A stretch of 64,000 nt of DNA, taken from Ignavibacteriota bacterium (GTDB lineage Bacteria; Bacteroidota; Ignavibacteria; Ignavibacteriales; Melioribacteraceae). The stretch spans positions 2,688,001 through 2,752,000 of the forward strand of contig JADJGF010000001.1 in the NCBI GenBank assembly GCA_016708125.1, in the 5' to 3' direction. A program made the position numbers and the translations under genes. This document shows, piece after piece, positions 51,215 to 60,318 of this stretch (positions within the stretch are counted from its first letter, which is position 1; the number at the start of each line of letters is the position of its first letter). Under the pieces are notes generated by a model. That model made no database searches. It was not told the DNA's origin and worked only from the letters and a program-made list of their open reading frames with translations.

Positions 51215-54200
51215 ATGTATTTAAATATATTTTTTAAAACTGGCTTTAATTATCAACTAATATTTTGTTGTTTTGTTGTGGCTTCATCTTTTATTTTTGC
51301 GCAAAATACAGCAAAATTTATCGGTCTTGGGCATTTACCTGGCGGTATATCCAGCCGAGCTTTGGATGTATCTGCCGATGGGTTAGTGGTTATAGGTGGT
51401 TACAGTACGAGTGCAGTTCAGTCTGGGTTTATATGGACAGAAACAAATGACTTTCGACCTATTAACAATTTCTTTATTCCTAGAGGTATATCAGGAGACG
51501 GTTCAGTTATAGTTGGAAGTTTAAGTGGTAATGCTCTAGCGGGGATGTGGGTGAATGGCTCTACCAGCCAGCTTCCACCAATTTGGACTGGTGTTAATGC
51601 CAGCAGTTATGCTATGGCTGTGTCAGCGGATGGAACAATCATTGTCGGTTACAGTTCTTCAACTGAACATGGAGTTACACAAGCCACACGTTGGACAGGC
51701 GGGCAACCCACTGGACTAGGGCTTGGACCAGGCGGAGATGCAAGTTTTGCGTATAATATTTCACCAGATGGAACTTCAATTGTAGGAACATTCAGACTTG
51801 ACCAACCATCACCGGATCAAATAAGCCATGCATTTCTAAGTCTTAATGGCGGTAATATCCAATCACTTGGTGCTGGAACTTACCTTGAGAGTCAAGCTTG
51901 GGGTGTCTCAAATGGTGGTAAAGTGGTTGTCGGTGCTCTTACAGAAATTTACTCAGGTCCTTTAACTGCAGCCAAATGGACTTCAACAGGTGGGTGGGAA
52001 ACGCTACGCGGAACAGTGGGAAGCAGTACTGCATTTGATGTATCGGCAGATGGTAGAATTATTATCGGCTCAATGGCGGGTAAGGCATTCATTTGGGATG
52101 CAGACTCAAGTGCGCGCGATCTTAAAAGCGTGCTGGAAAATGAGTATCATCTTGACCTCACTGGTTGGATTCTTACCAATGCTACAGCAATTGACAGTTC
52201 TGGTACAGCTATTGTTGGCTATGGAAACCACAATGGAATGACTGAAGCATGGTATGCAAAACTTCCAAGTTTGAATATAACAAAACCAAAGCTGAATACG
52301 CTCTGGATAGCAGGCGAAAAAGATACAATCAAGTGGAAAGGCGGAAAAGAAAATCAATATTTACAAATAGAATATAGTGCAGATTCAGGAAAGACATTTA
52401 ATATTATTAATTCTATACCGAATGCTGATACTGGACTGTATGTATGGGATATTCCCAAGAACATCTTATCTAAAAAATGTATGATAAGAATTGTTGATAT
52501 GGCTGATACAACAATTGCAGATACCAGTAATGTATTCAAAATTAAGCCATATATACTTACACGCGACAGCAGCGGGCAGTATGAACCTTACAGAAAGATA
52601 GATGATCAGTGGGGATATAAGAACATTCAGTTGGATATGTTTCCACAAACATGGTATCAGCAGTTCGATTATCAAGGAGTAGATCCATTTACTGGAAGCC
52701 AGTATTCACAATGGCAAGGGGGATATGTCTTTGGTTCTGCAAACTCATCCAATTATCCCGACTGGGTTTCATGGGTAAATACATTTACAGTAAATGCGTG
52801 TTATTTAAGTACATCATTAGGGATATACAGTCCAACTGCATTATCAAGATGGCAAGCAGTTAGACATTCTTGGGGTGGTTCATGTTTTGGAATAGCAACA
52901 TCCAATGGGTTAGCATTTAGCAACAAAAGTCAATTTCATTCAGTTTACAGTAATTACCCGGCGTTTGCCGAACCAATTACAGTTTTATCTAATGATGGTG
53001 TAAAAGCGGAAGTAAATGAATTATTTACACATCAATTTGGAGATCCACATAAAGGATACCGAAATAGCATAAGAACGATTAAGACGCCAACACAAACAGT
53101 AAACGACCTGAAGTTTTTATTTAAGAATGATATTGGTGAACCGCGGATTTTATGTATAGAAAATAATAATGGTAACGGCGGACATGGTATTTTACCATAT
53201 AGTATTGAGAAAGATCCAGCAGATACTAATTCTTATAATATCGAAATATATGACAATTCTAATCCTGCATCTAATAATAAAATCAAAATAAATACAGCAG
53301 CAAACGGTGGAGATGGAAGCTGGCAAACATCCGATTGGCCAGGATGGGGAGGGAACAAATATATTTATTTGTTTGATGCAGTGATTAATTACTTAACTAA
53401 TCCCGCTTTATCAAAGCTAGAGAATTCAGAATCCCCTTTTATTTTGGAAGAAACAGAACTTGAAGTGCTTAACCCAAAGACAGCATCTATTAAAATTATA
53501 GATGATGTTGGTAACATTACTGGATTTAATAATGATAGTGTTAAAGCCGATATTCCCAACTCCATACCGCTAATTGTTTTTAACGGCAGTGAAACTCCAC
53601 CATACGGTTATTCATTGCCAACAGATAATTATGCGATAGTTTTAGAAGAGTTTACCAGCGATACAATCGAAACATTCTTCTTTACCGGCAATAAAACATT
53701 TACTTATAACCGTTACGATGCAGAGCAGAATCAAACAGACAGATTATTTTTTGATGGAGGATTATCTTTTACAAATCCAGATCCGCAGAGTAAAACTATT
53801 AGTCTTCTCAATATTATGAATGAAACTACTCAAGAGAAACTATTCTCATTCAGTTCAATAGAACTTGCGCAGAATGATTCAGTAAAGGTAGAAAATCCCG
53901 ACAGCAATAAAATAAAACTTACTTCGTTTGGCTCAGCGAAAGATTATGATATTGAACTAAACTTTGTAAATGAAAACGGAATTGGAAGGTTTGGAGAGTT
54001 TAATATTCCGTTAACATCTAACAGTTCACATACAATTACTCCTAACTGGAATAATGTAACAAACACCGACCTAAAGATATTGGTAGATGAAGGTAACGAT
54101 GGAACGGTTGACGACACATTATCATTAACAAATAAACTAACTGGGATTGAAAATAAGCAAGGATCATTACTACCAACAGAATATAAGTTAGAACAGAACT

Positions 54201-54439
54201 ATCCTAATCCTTTCAACCCAACCACAACAATTAGCTATCAAATACCGATTAACAAACATGTAACAATAAAAGTATATGATGTTCTAGGAAGAGAGATAGC
54301 AACTTTGATTGATGAATATAAACAAGCGGGTATCTATAAATTGGAATTTAATGCTTCACAACTTGTAAGCGGAGTATACTTTTATAAACTTAGAGCAGGT
54401 TCTTTTGTTCAAACTAAGAAGATGATCATAATGAGGTAA
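51215..54439 (+). CDS. T9SS-secreted HAF-repeat protein with papain-like domain (paralog 1)
   Basis: The ATG at 51215 follows GGAGAAA; a TTG six codons before is in frame but less likely. The product is 1074 residues. After the signal peptide (CCFVVASSFIFAQ), residues ~30-355 hold about six HAF repeats (SRALDVSADGLVVIGGY, AFDVSADGRIIIGSM). A Kre9-like Ig domain follows (LWIAGEKDTIKWKGG). Then a globular region has C557 (SWGGSCFGIATSNGLAF), H657 (GGHGILPY) and D680/N681 (YDNSNP), in the order of a papain-type triad. The C-terminus is a T9SS sorting domain (NYPNPFNPTTTISYQIPINK). A similar gene lies at 55518-58778. Confidence 0.88.
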   Translation: MYLNIFFKTGFNYQLIFCCFVVASSFIFAQNTAKFIGLGHLPGGISSRALDVSADGLVVIGGYSTSAVQSGFIWTETNDFRPINNFFIPRGISGDGSVIVGSLSGNALAGMWVNGSTSQLPPIWTGVNASSYAMAVSADGTIIVGYSSSTEHGVTQATRWTGGQPTGLGLGPGGDASFAYNISPDGTSIVGTFRLDQPSPDQISHAFLSLNGGNIQSLGAGTYLESQAWGVSNGGKVVVGALTEIYSGPLTAAKWTSTGGWETLRGTVGSSTAFDVSADGRIIIGSMAGKAFIWDADSSARDLKSVLENEYHLDLTGWILTNATAIDSSGTAIVGYGNHNGMTEAWYAKLPSLNITKPKLNTLWIAGEKDTIKWKGGKENQYLQIEYSADSGKTFNIINSIPNADTGLYVWDIPKNILSKKCMIRIVDMADTTIADTSNVFKIKPYILTRDSSGQYEPYRKIDDQWGYKNIQLDMFPQTWYQQFDYQGVDPFTGSQYSQWQGGYVFGSANSSNYPDWVSWVNTFTVNACYLSTSLGIYSPTALSRWQAVRHSWGGSCFGIATSNGLAFSNKSQFHSVYSNYPAFAEPITVLSNDGVKAEVNELFTHQFGDPHKGYRNSIRTIKTPTQTVNDLKFLFKNDIGEPRILCIENNNGNGGHGILPYSIEKDPADTNSYNIEIYDNSNPASNNKIKINTAANGGDGSWQTSDWPGWGGNKYIYLFDAVINYLTNPALSKLENSESPFILEETELEVLNPKTASIKIIDDVGNITGFNNDSVKADIPNSIPLIVFNGSETPPYGYSLPTDNYAIVLEEFTSDTIETFFFTGNKTFTYNRYDAEQNQTDRLFFDGGLSFTNPDPQSKTISLLNIMNETTQEKLFSFSSIELAQNDSVKVENPDSNKIKLTSFGSAKDYDIELNFVNENGIGRFGEFNIPLTSNSSHTITPNWNNVTNTDLKILVDEGNDGTVDDTLSLTNKLTGIENKQGSLLPTEYKLEQNYPNPFNPTTTISYQIPINKHVTIKVYDVLGREIATLIDEYKQAGIYKLEFNASQLVSGVYFYKLRAGSFVQTKKMIIMR
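53717..54166 (+). repeat. 450-bp exact direct repeat, copy 1
   Basis: Identical base for base with 58056-58505 (constant offset 4339). It encodes the same 150-residue segment of both paralogs upstream of the sorting domain. The flanks differ, which points to recent recombination or gene conversion. Confidence 0.9.
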
Positions 54440-54475
54440 ATAAATAATTAGGAAAGCTTCTTAAGGAGGTAATAT

Positions 54476-55462
54476 ATGAAAACTTTTTTCTACTTTGTAG
54501 TTCTAAACATTCTATTGTGCTTAAACGTAAAAGCTCAAAGGTTTGGCAATGCTCTTCAATATGATGGTGTGAATGACTATGTAGATATGGGATATGATTC
54601 AACATTTGATGTAAGAATTGCTGTAACTTATGAAGCGTGGATAAATCCAGATACCACTTTAAACGGGTTTATTTTTAATAAATGGGCTGACTTCGCAGAA
54701 AGCAAGCAATTTGAATTTTTTGGTAATCGGGTATATTTTTATTTATACGACGTTTTCGGAGGAACACAGCTCGTATCATCTCCTTCCATTCCAATTCATG
54801 AATACACTCACGTTGCAGCAACTTACGATGGTTCAACTGCAAAGTTGTACATCAACGGTGTATTTGACACGAGCAAAGCTGTTGGAAGCGGAGTCGGTAA
54901 CTCTACCCGCAATCTTTATTTTGGTTTTAATCCGATAAGACCTGATTGGAGTCCTCCATTTAAAGGAATAATTGATGAAGTCCGCATATGGAATGTTGCA
55001 AGGACAGAATCCGAAATTCAATCTACAATGAACCAAATTTTGAATGGAAACGAAACCGGTTTAATCGCATACTGGAAATTTGACGAAGGAACGGGTACAA
55101 TAACATACGATGCAACCAGCAATCATAACGATGGCACTATCAGTGGGGCTATTTGGGTTCCAAGTGTGACTTCTGTAAAAAATAATTCTAATGCTACTCA
55201 ATTATTTAACCTTTTCCAAAATTATCCAAATCCATTTAACCCAAGCACAAGCATTAAGTATACAATAGGTAGTTACCAACTAGTAACACTAAAAGTTTAT
55301 GATATACTAGGAAGGGGAATAGCAACACTTGTGAATGAGTACAAACTAGCAGGAAGCTACGAAACTGAATTTGATGCATCCAAACTTGTAAGCGGAATTT
55401 ATTTTTATAAACTCAATACTGGTTCTTTTACTGAAATTAGGAAAATGATTTTGCTTAGATAA
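54476..55462 (+). CDS. T9SS-secreted LamG-domain protein
   Basis: A 328-residue protein with a perfect ribosome binding site (AAGGAGG) before the ATG. The signal peptide is FYFVVLNILLCLNVKAQ. Residues ~20-220 form a laminin-G/concanavalin-like domain (LQYDGVNDYVDMGYDSTFDV, YEAWINPDTTLNGFIFNKWA, AATYDGSTAKLYINGVFDTS, GIIDEVRIWNVARTESEIQS, GLIAYWKFDEGTGTITYDAT). This fold usually binds glycans. The C-terminus is a T9SS sorting domain (NYPNPFNPSTSIKYTIGSYQ). It lies between the two HAF paralogs, 36 bp after the first and 55 bp before the second, so the three genes are probably one operon. Confidence 0.9.
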   Translation: MKTFFYFVVLNILLCLNVKAQRFGNALQYDGVNDYVDMGYDSTFDVRIAVTYEAWINPDTTLNGFIFNKWADFAESKQFEFFGNRVYFYLYDVFGGTQLVSSPSIPIHEYTHVAATYDGSTAKLYINGVFDTSKAVGSGVGNSTRNLYFGFNPIRPDWSPPFKGIIDEVRIWNVARTESEIQSTMNQILNGNETGLIAYWKFDEGTGTITYDATSNHNDGTISGAIWVPSVTSVKNNSNATQLFNLFQNYPNPFNPSTSIKYTIGSYQLVTLKVYDILGRGIATLVNEYKLAGSYETEFDASKLVSGIYFYKLNTGSFTEIRKMILLR

Positions 55463-55517
55463 GAAGTAGTTATAATAGTTACTTTGAAGATTTTTTCACT
55501 GGAAGGAGAAATTGCTG

Positions 55518-58500
55518 ATGAATCCTAGATATAATCAATCAATTAGATTTTATTGGCTAATCATTGCAAATCTTATATTTATTTCGATAATTATGAATGC
55601 ACAAGATACTGCGCGATTCATCGGGTTAGGACATTTGCCAAACGGAGACTTTAGTCGTGCAAACGATATTTCCGCAAATGGATTAGTGGTTGTTGGTTAT
55701 GATAAGGGTTATTCATTTCAATGGACAGAGACGGGTGGACTCGTAGCTTTGCCTATGTATCTAAATTCAATAAATAGCGTTGCACAAGCTGTTTCAGGTG
55801 ATGGATCGGTCATTGTCGGGCAAGCAAGTTTGCCTGGTACTCCTAACAATATTAATAAAGCTGTAAGTTGGGCTGGAGGTACGGTTTCGCCGCTTACTCC
55901 AATATCGAATAGTGTCCCAGCATCAGAAATTAGTGCTCAGGATATATGTTCGGATGGGACAAAAATCGTCGGCGTTTATAAACATGATTTTAATGAGCCT
56001 AATGATCCTTTTGAAGCAGTAATGTGGAATAGCAGTGGCGTAAAACTCCTTGGTAAACTGCCTGGGGCAAATCATAGTTTTGCTTATGCAATATCTGCTG
56101 ATGGCAATGTTATTGTTGGTTACTGTAAGTATCCAATTTTTTCAGAAGCTTTCAGAAGTGTAGGGGGTGGATCACTTCAGTCATTAGGCACAGGCGGATA
56201 TTTTTCAAGCATTGCACATGGAACATCGTACGATGGGGAAGTAATTGTTGGCTCTATTTCGACAATTTCGGATGGTCCGAGCATTGCCGCAAGGTGGACT
56301 TCCAAAGGAGGGTGGGATCTATTACAGGGAACAACAGTAAACAGCAATGCTTTTGACGTATCTGCGAGCGGCGATATTATTGTTGGTCAAATGTCAGGGA
56401 TCGCATTCATTTGGGATAGAAACAATGGTGCACGCGATCTCAAATTTGTTCTGGAAAATGTTTACGATTTAGATCTCACGGGTTGGACGCTCGATATTGC
56501 ACACTCAATAGATAGTTCTGGAACAGTTATTGTTGGACAAGGAACACACAATGGAATGACAGAGGCATGGTATGCGAAGCTACCTCAATTAAAAATAACC
56601 AAGCCAACAAAAAATATAAAATGGATCGCTGGTGAAAATGATACAATCAAATGGGGTGGTGGGAAGATGAATCAATTCTTGCAGATTGATTATAGTGCAG
56701 ATTCGGGAAAGACATTTAATATTATAGATTTTATAGCCAATGGTGACACTGGGATTTATGTGTGGGATGTTCCCAAAAATATACTATCAAAAAAATGTAT
56801 GATAAGAATAGTTGATATGGCTGATACAACTATAACAGATACTAGTGAAGTATTTAAGATCAAACCCTACATACTCACACGAGACAGCAGCGGACAGTAT
56901 GAACCTTACAGACCTAGCGAAGATCAATGGGGATTTTGGAATTTAGAAGCCCATATGTTCCCACTGACGTGGTATCAGCAGTTCAACTATCAAGGGGTAG
57001 ATCCATTTACAGGAAGCCAGTATTCACAGTGGCAAGGAGGATATGTCTTTGACTCTGCAAACTCTTCAAATTTTCCTGACTGGGTTTCATGGGTGAATGC
57101 ATTTGGTGTTAATGCATGTTATTTTACAATAGCAGGTATAGTCACAGATATATACAAATTTGCAGCACTGCAAAAATGGGAAGCAGTAAAAAAGCCTTGG
57201 AAGGGTTCATGTTTTGGAATTGCTGCATCAAATGCACTCGCTTTCGCCTATAAAGGACAATTTCAAACCAGGTACAACAGTATCTTTCCGCCATTCGTAA
57301 ATCCCAAAACGGTTCTATCCAATGATGGTGTAAAGAAAGTAGTAAACGAGCTATTTACACATCAATTTGGAAATCCTTCCCAGCAATCTCAAATTGGCAG
57401 ATGGAATGTTTTAACTCCAAATCAGACTTTGAATGAAATTAAAACGATGTTAAAGGAAGATAATGTTTCTCCGAGAACATTATCTATTTGGAATAATAAC
57501 GGAGCAGGAGGACACAATATATTGCCTTATAAACTTGAGCAAGAAGTAGTAATGAAGCATAAATATAATCTTTATGTATATGATAACAGCTATCCTTTCT
57601 CAATACCTGCTATAATAAAGATTGATACATTAGGAAACTCATTAAATGGAACTTGGACAACTTTATATGGTTGGGCAAATTGGGGCGGACCGAAATATTT
57701 AATGCTGGAAAATGAATCAAACGTTTATCTTAAAAATGCATCATTACCTAAACATGCAGAAGGATACACTTCTCCATTCGTACTTTCTTCAAATGAACTG
57801 GAGATTTATACAAACATAAATGCGAACACAAGAATAATCGATGCTCTTGGGAATGTTACTGGTTTTAGTAATGGTTCAATCTTAGTCGAAATTCCTAATT
57901 CAGTTCCATTGACATATCTGGATGGCAGTGAAACACCACCTTATGGGTATTCACTTCCAACAGAAAATTACTCAGTCATTGTTGACAATTTTACCTCAGA
58001 CACAGTAAAGACATTCTTCTTCACAGGCAACAAATCATTTACTTACAAAAGATTTGATGCAGAGCAGAATCAAACAGACAGATTATTTTTTGATGGAGGA
58101 TTATCTTTTACAAATCCAGATCCGCAGAGTAAAACTATTAGTCTTCTCAATATTATGAATGAAACTACTCAAGAGAAACTATTCTCATTCAGTTCAATAG
58201 AACTTGCGCAGAATGATTCAGTAAAGGTAGAAAATCCCGACAGCAATAAAATAAAACTTACTTCGTTTGGCTCAGCGAAAGATTATGATATTGAACTAAA
58301 CTTTGTAAATGAAAACGGAATTGGAAGGTTTGGAGAGTTTAATATTCCGTTAACATCTAACAGTTCACATACAATTACTCCTAACTGGAATAATGTAACA
58401 AACACCGACCTAAAGATATTGGTAGATGAAGGTAACGATGGAACGGTTGACGACACATTATCATTAACAAATAAACTAACTGGGATTGAAAATAAGCAAG

Positions 58501-58778
58501 GATCAATACTTCCAACTGAATTTAAATTAGAACAGAACTATCCTAATCCTTTCAACCCAATCACAACAATTAGCTATCAAATACCGATTAACAAACATGT
58601 AACAATAAAAGTATATGATGTTCTAGGAAAAGAAGTAGCAACTTTGATTGATGAATTTAAACCGGCTGGTATACATAGAGTGGAATTTTGTACTTCAAAT
58701 TTTTCAAGTGGCGTATACTTTTATAAATTGATAGCAGGTAAATATATTGACGTAAAGAAAATGGTTTTACTCAAATAA
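55518..58778 (+). CDS. T9SS-secreted HAF-repeat protein with papain-like domain (paralog 2)
   Basis: The ATG at 55518 (MNPRYNQSIRFYWLIIANLI) is preceded by GGAAGGAG. The 1086-residue product has the same order as paralog 1: signal peptide, HAF repeats (SRANDISANGLVVVGY, SFAYAISADGNVIVGY, AFDVSASGDIIVGQM), a Kre9-like Ig domain (WIAGENDTIKWGGG), and the region with C565 (KGSCFGIAASNALAF), H666 (GGHNILPY) and D689/N690 (YDNSYP). A T9SS sorting domain closes it. The triad residues and spacing are kept while the rest has diverged moderately, except for the exact 450-bp block. Confidence 0.88.
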   Translation: MNPRYNQSIRFYWLIIANLIFISIIMNAQDTARFIGLGHLPNGDFSRANDISANGLVVVGYDKGYSFQWTETGGLVALPMYLNSINSVAQAVSGDGSVIVGQASLPGTPNNINKAVSWAGGTVSPLTPISNSVPASEISAQDICSDGTKIVGVYKHDFNEPNDPFEAVMWNSSGVKLLGKLPGANHSFAYAISADGNVIVGYCKYPIFSEAFRSVGGGSLQSLGTGGYFSSIAHGTSYDGEVIVGSISTISDGPSIAARWTSKGGWDLLQGTTVNSNAFDVSASGDIIVGQMSGIAFIWDRNNGARDLKFVLENVYDLDLTGWTLDIAHSIDSSGTVIVGQGTHNGMTEAWYAKLPQLKITKPTKNIKWIAGENDTIKWGGGKMNQFLQIDYSADSGKTFNIIDFIANGDTGIYVWDVPKNILSKKCMIRIVDMADTTITDTSEVFKIKPYILTRDSSGQYEPYRPSEDQWGFWNLEAHMFPLTWYQQFNYQGVDPFTGSQYSQWQGGYVFDSANSSNFPDWVSWVNAFGVNACYFTIAGIVTDIYKFAALQKWEAVKKPWKGSCFGIAASNALAFAYKGQFQTRYNSIFPPFVNPKTVLSNDGVKKVVNELFTHQFGNPSQQSQIGRWNVLTPNQTLNEIKTMLKEDNVSPRTLSIWNNNGAGGHNILPYKLEQEVVMKHKYNLYVYDNSYPFSIPAIIKIDTLGNSLNGTWTTLYGWANWGGPKYLMLENESNVYLKNASLPKHAEGYTSPFVLSSNELEIYTNINANTRIIDALGNVTGFSNGSILVEIPNSVPLTYLDGSETPPYGYSLPTENYSVIVDNFTSDTVKTFFFTGNKSFTYKRFDAEQNQTDRLFFDGGLSFTNPDPQSKTISLLNIMNETTQEKLFSFSSIELAQNDSVKVENPDSNKIKLTSFGSAKDYDIELNFVNENGIGRFGEFNIPLTSNSSHTITPNWNNVTNTDLKILVDEGNDGTVDDTLSLTNKLTGIENKQGSILPTEFKLEQNYPNPFNPITTISYQIPINKHVTIKVYDVLGKEVATLIDEFKPAGIHRVEFCTSNFSSGVYFYKLIAGKYIDVKKMVLLK
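58056..58505 (+). repeat. 450-bp exact direct repeat, copy 2
   Basis: Same sequence as 53717-54166 with no mismatch seen. High but imperfect identity continues into the sorting domain, for example an exact run of about 65 bases from the ACAACAATTAGC that follows the PNPFNP codons. The upstream flank is clearly more divergent. Confidence 0.9.
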
Positions 58779-59105
58779 AATATTAAAATAAATAAAAACC
58801 TATCAATTGCAGTTCTCGGAAGAGTATTTATAATATCAGCTGTTTTAAGGTAGTTATTGCGGTTTATATTTTTCAGCAATTTATAAACTCTAAACGGTAA
58901 AAAACCTGTTCACCGAAACATAATTTAAAAAATAAAATCTATGTGATTAATAATATTTAAGATGGCAGTAATGAAAGCTTTTAATAGGTAAGAAAAATTA
59001 CACACTTAAAATTATTTACAACTATTTTACAATTCTTTTACAATTTTATGACAAATCGATTTATGAAAAAAAAGATATTACAATCAACAAAAAAAAGGTT
59101 GAAAA
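58779..59105. other. Intergenic region after the second HAF paralog
   Basis: A 327-bp AT-rich spacer. It contains short direct repeats of TTTTACAATT near 59025-59046 and a run of A bases before the next start codon. No coding frame, strong hairpin or known RNA was recognised. Confidence 0.4.
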
Positions 59106-59675
59106 ATGAAAAAAGTGATCACATATTCTTTGATCTTTAGTTTGATTCTGCAATTAAATGGTTGTTATTCTTTTCAATCAATTGACAATGTCAATCCTTC
59201 TCAACTCCATAACATTGAAGACAAAGACATCAAAATAACTCTGAACGATGGAAGAATAATATATTCCAAAAGTTGGCACCATACCTTAGTTACAAATACC
59301 TTCCCCTTTATCCTAGTATCTGGAAGTCTTAATAATAAATCAAATGGTCGATCAGAAACTTTTAAAGGAAAAATTTACCCTGCACAATATAAATCTATTA
59401 CTCAAGATAAAAACGGTAAGGTGTATAATATTTTATTGAATAATGGAGATATAATTCGAGTTATGAGTACTGACTATTTTGAAGTAAACTCCACAACTGA
59501 AAATGGATTCATATTATGGCAAAACGGAAACGAAATTAAATATGATATTAGTGATATAAAATCGATTGAAGTGGATAAGATAAATATTATTGGCATCACT
59601 TTGCTAGCAACTACGGGGATTCTGCTATTTGGTTCAATATTAGTTGTTCTTATAGCTGCTTATGGTTTGCATTAG
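59106..59675 (+). CDS. Putative lipoprotein with C-terminal membrane helix, unknown function
   Basis: A 189-residue protein. The N-terminus is a lipoprotein signal (YSLIFSLILQLNGCYSFQS, lipid Cys at about residue 20). The middle is beta-rich and polar with two similar stretches, KITLNDGRIIYSKSW and NILLNNGDIIRVMST, followed by ISDIKSIEVDK. The end is a strong membrane helix (IIGITLLATTGILLFGSILV). LNDGRxIY and ISDIKSIEVxK-type segments occur in small Bacteroidota surface proteins with no known role. It stands alone between two spacers, with TTGAAAAATG as the start context. Confidence 0.65.
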   Translation: MKKVITYSLIFSLILQLNGCYSFQSIDNVNPSQLHNIEDKDIKITLNDGRIIYSKSWHHTLVTNTFPFILVSGSLNNKSNGRSETFKGKIYPAQYKSITQDKNGKVYNILLNNGDIIRVMSTDYFEVNSTTENGFILWQNGNEIKYDISDIKSIEVDKINIIGITLLATTGILLFGSILVVLIAAYGLH

Positions 59676-59725
59676 CTAGACATCTGAAAGAATTAAGAAT
59701 CATTTAAATTACATAGGAGGCAGTT

Positions 59726-60229
59726 ATGGGGTTTCCAATTGTAGTTCTATCAATCATATTTCCCTATTTATTTGTCGCTTGTGATGAATTCGAACCAGAC
59801 GAAGATGATCTACAAGATGCTTTTATACAAATTTATCTTTTAGTGACTATATAAATTATCGTGATTTAGGATCAAACAGGCTTGCAATCTCTGGTACCGT
59901 AAAAACAATGACGGCACAAAATTAACTGCGCCCTATAATGTTGAGTCACAACTATATACAACAAAAACGGGAACAATAAAGCTCAGCGAAAATTATGCAT
60001 AAATAGGAGTGCCGCTTTCACAGTGTCAATCAAATTGCCGGACTTTATGTTACTTTTTCTCCAATGCCGATTCAAGAAATTATCAAGATTTTGATGTAAG
60101 AGAATTAAGATGGTTTATGAGTGAGTGTGTTTTAATATTCAAATATGAATTTTCAAATTGGAGTGCTGCAGGAAGAAAAAATTAGCTTGCTTAGTATATG
60201 ATGCTGCAGCAATGAATGGTGAATTATGA
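59726..60229 (+). pseudogene. Degenerate gene for a small secreted protein
   Basis: A good start (TAGGAGG before ATG) leads into MGFPIVVLSIIFPYLFVACD, a lipoprotein-like signal, but the frame stops after 42 codons. Coherent coding text then continues in other frames: FSDYINYRDLGSNRLAISGT, then NLWYRKNNDGTKLTAPYN with LYTTKTGTIKLSENYA, stop, and later SAAGRKKLACLVYDAAAMN up to a stop at 60229. Together these look like one protein of about 165 residues broken by at least two frameshifts and one stop. The family is not recognised. The rest of the 643-bp gap between 59675 and 60319 is AT-rich without signals. Confidence 0.4.
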
Positions 60230-60318
60230 CTATAATTAGTTAATTAGGATAAGCCCAATGCTGAAAAGAGAGAATTTTTTCTATAAGCAATTTTTATTAA
60301 AACCTAAAGGATGTAAAA

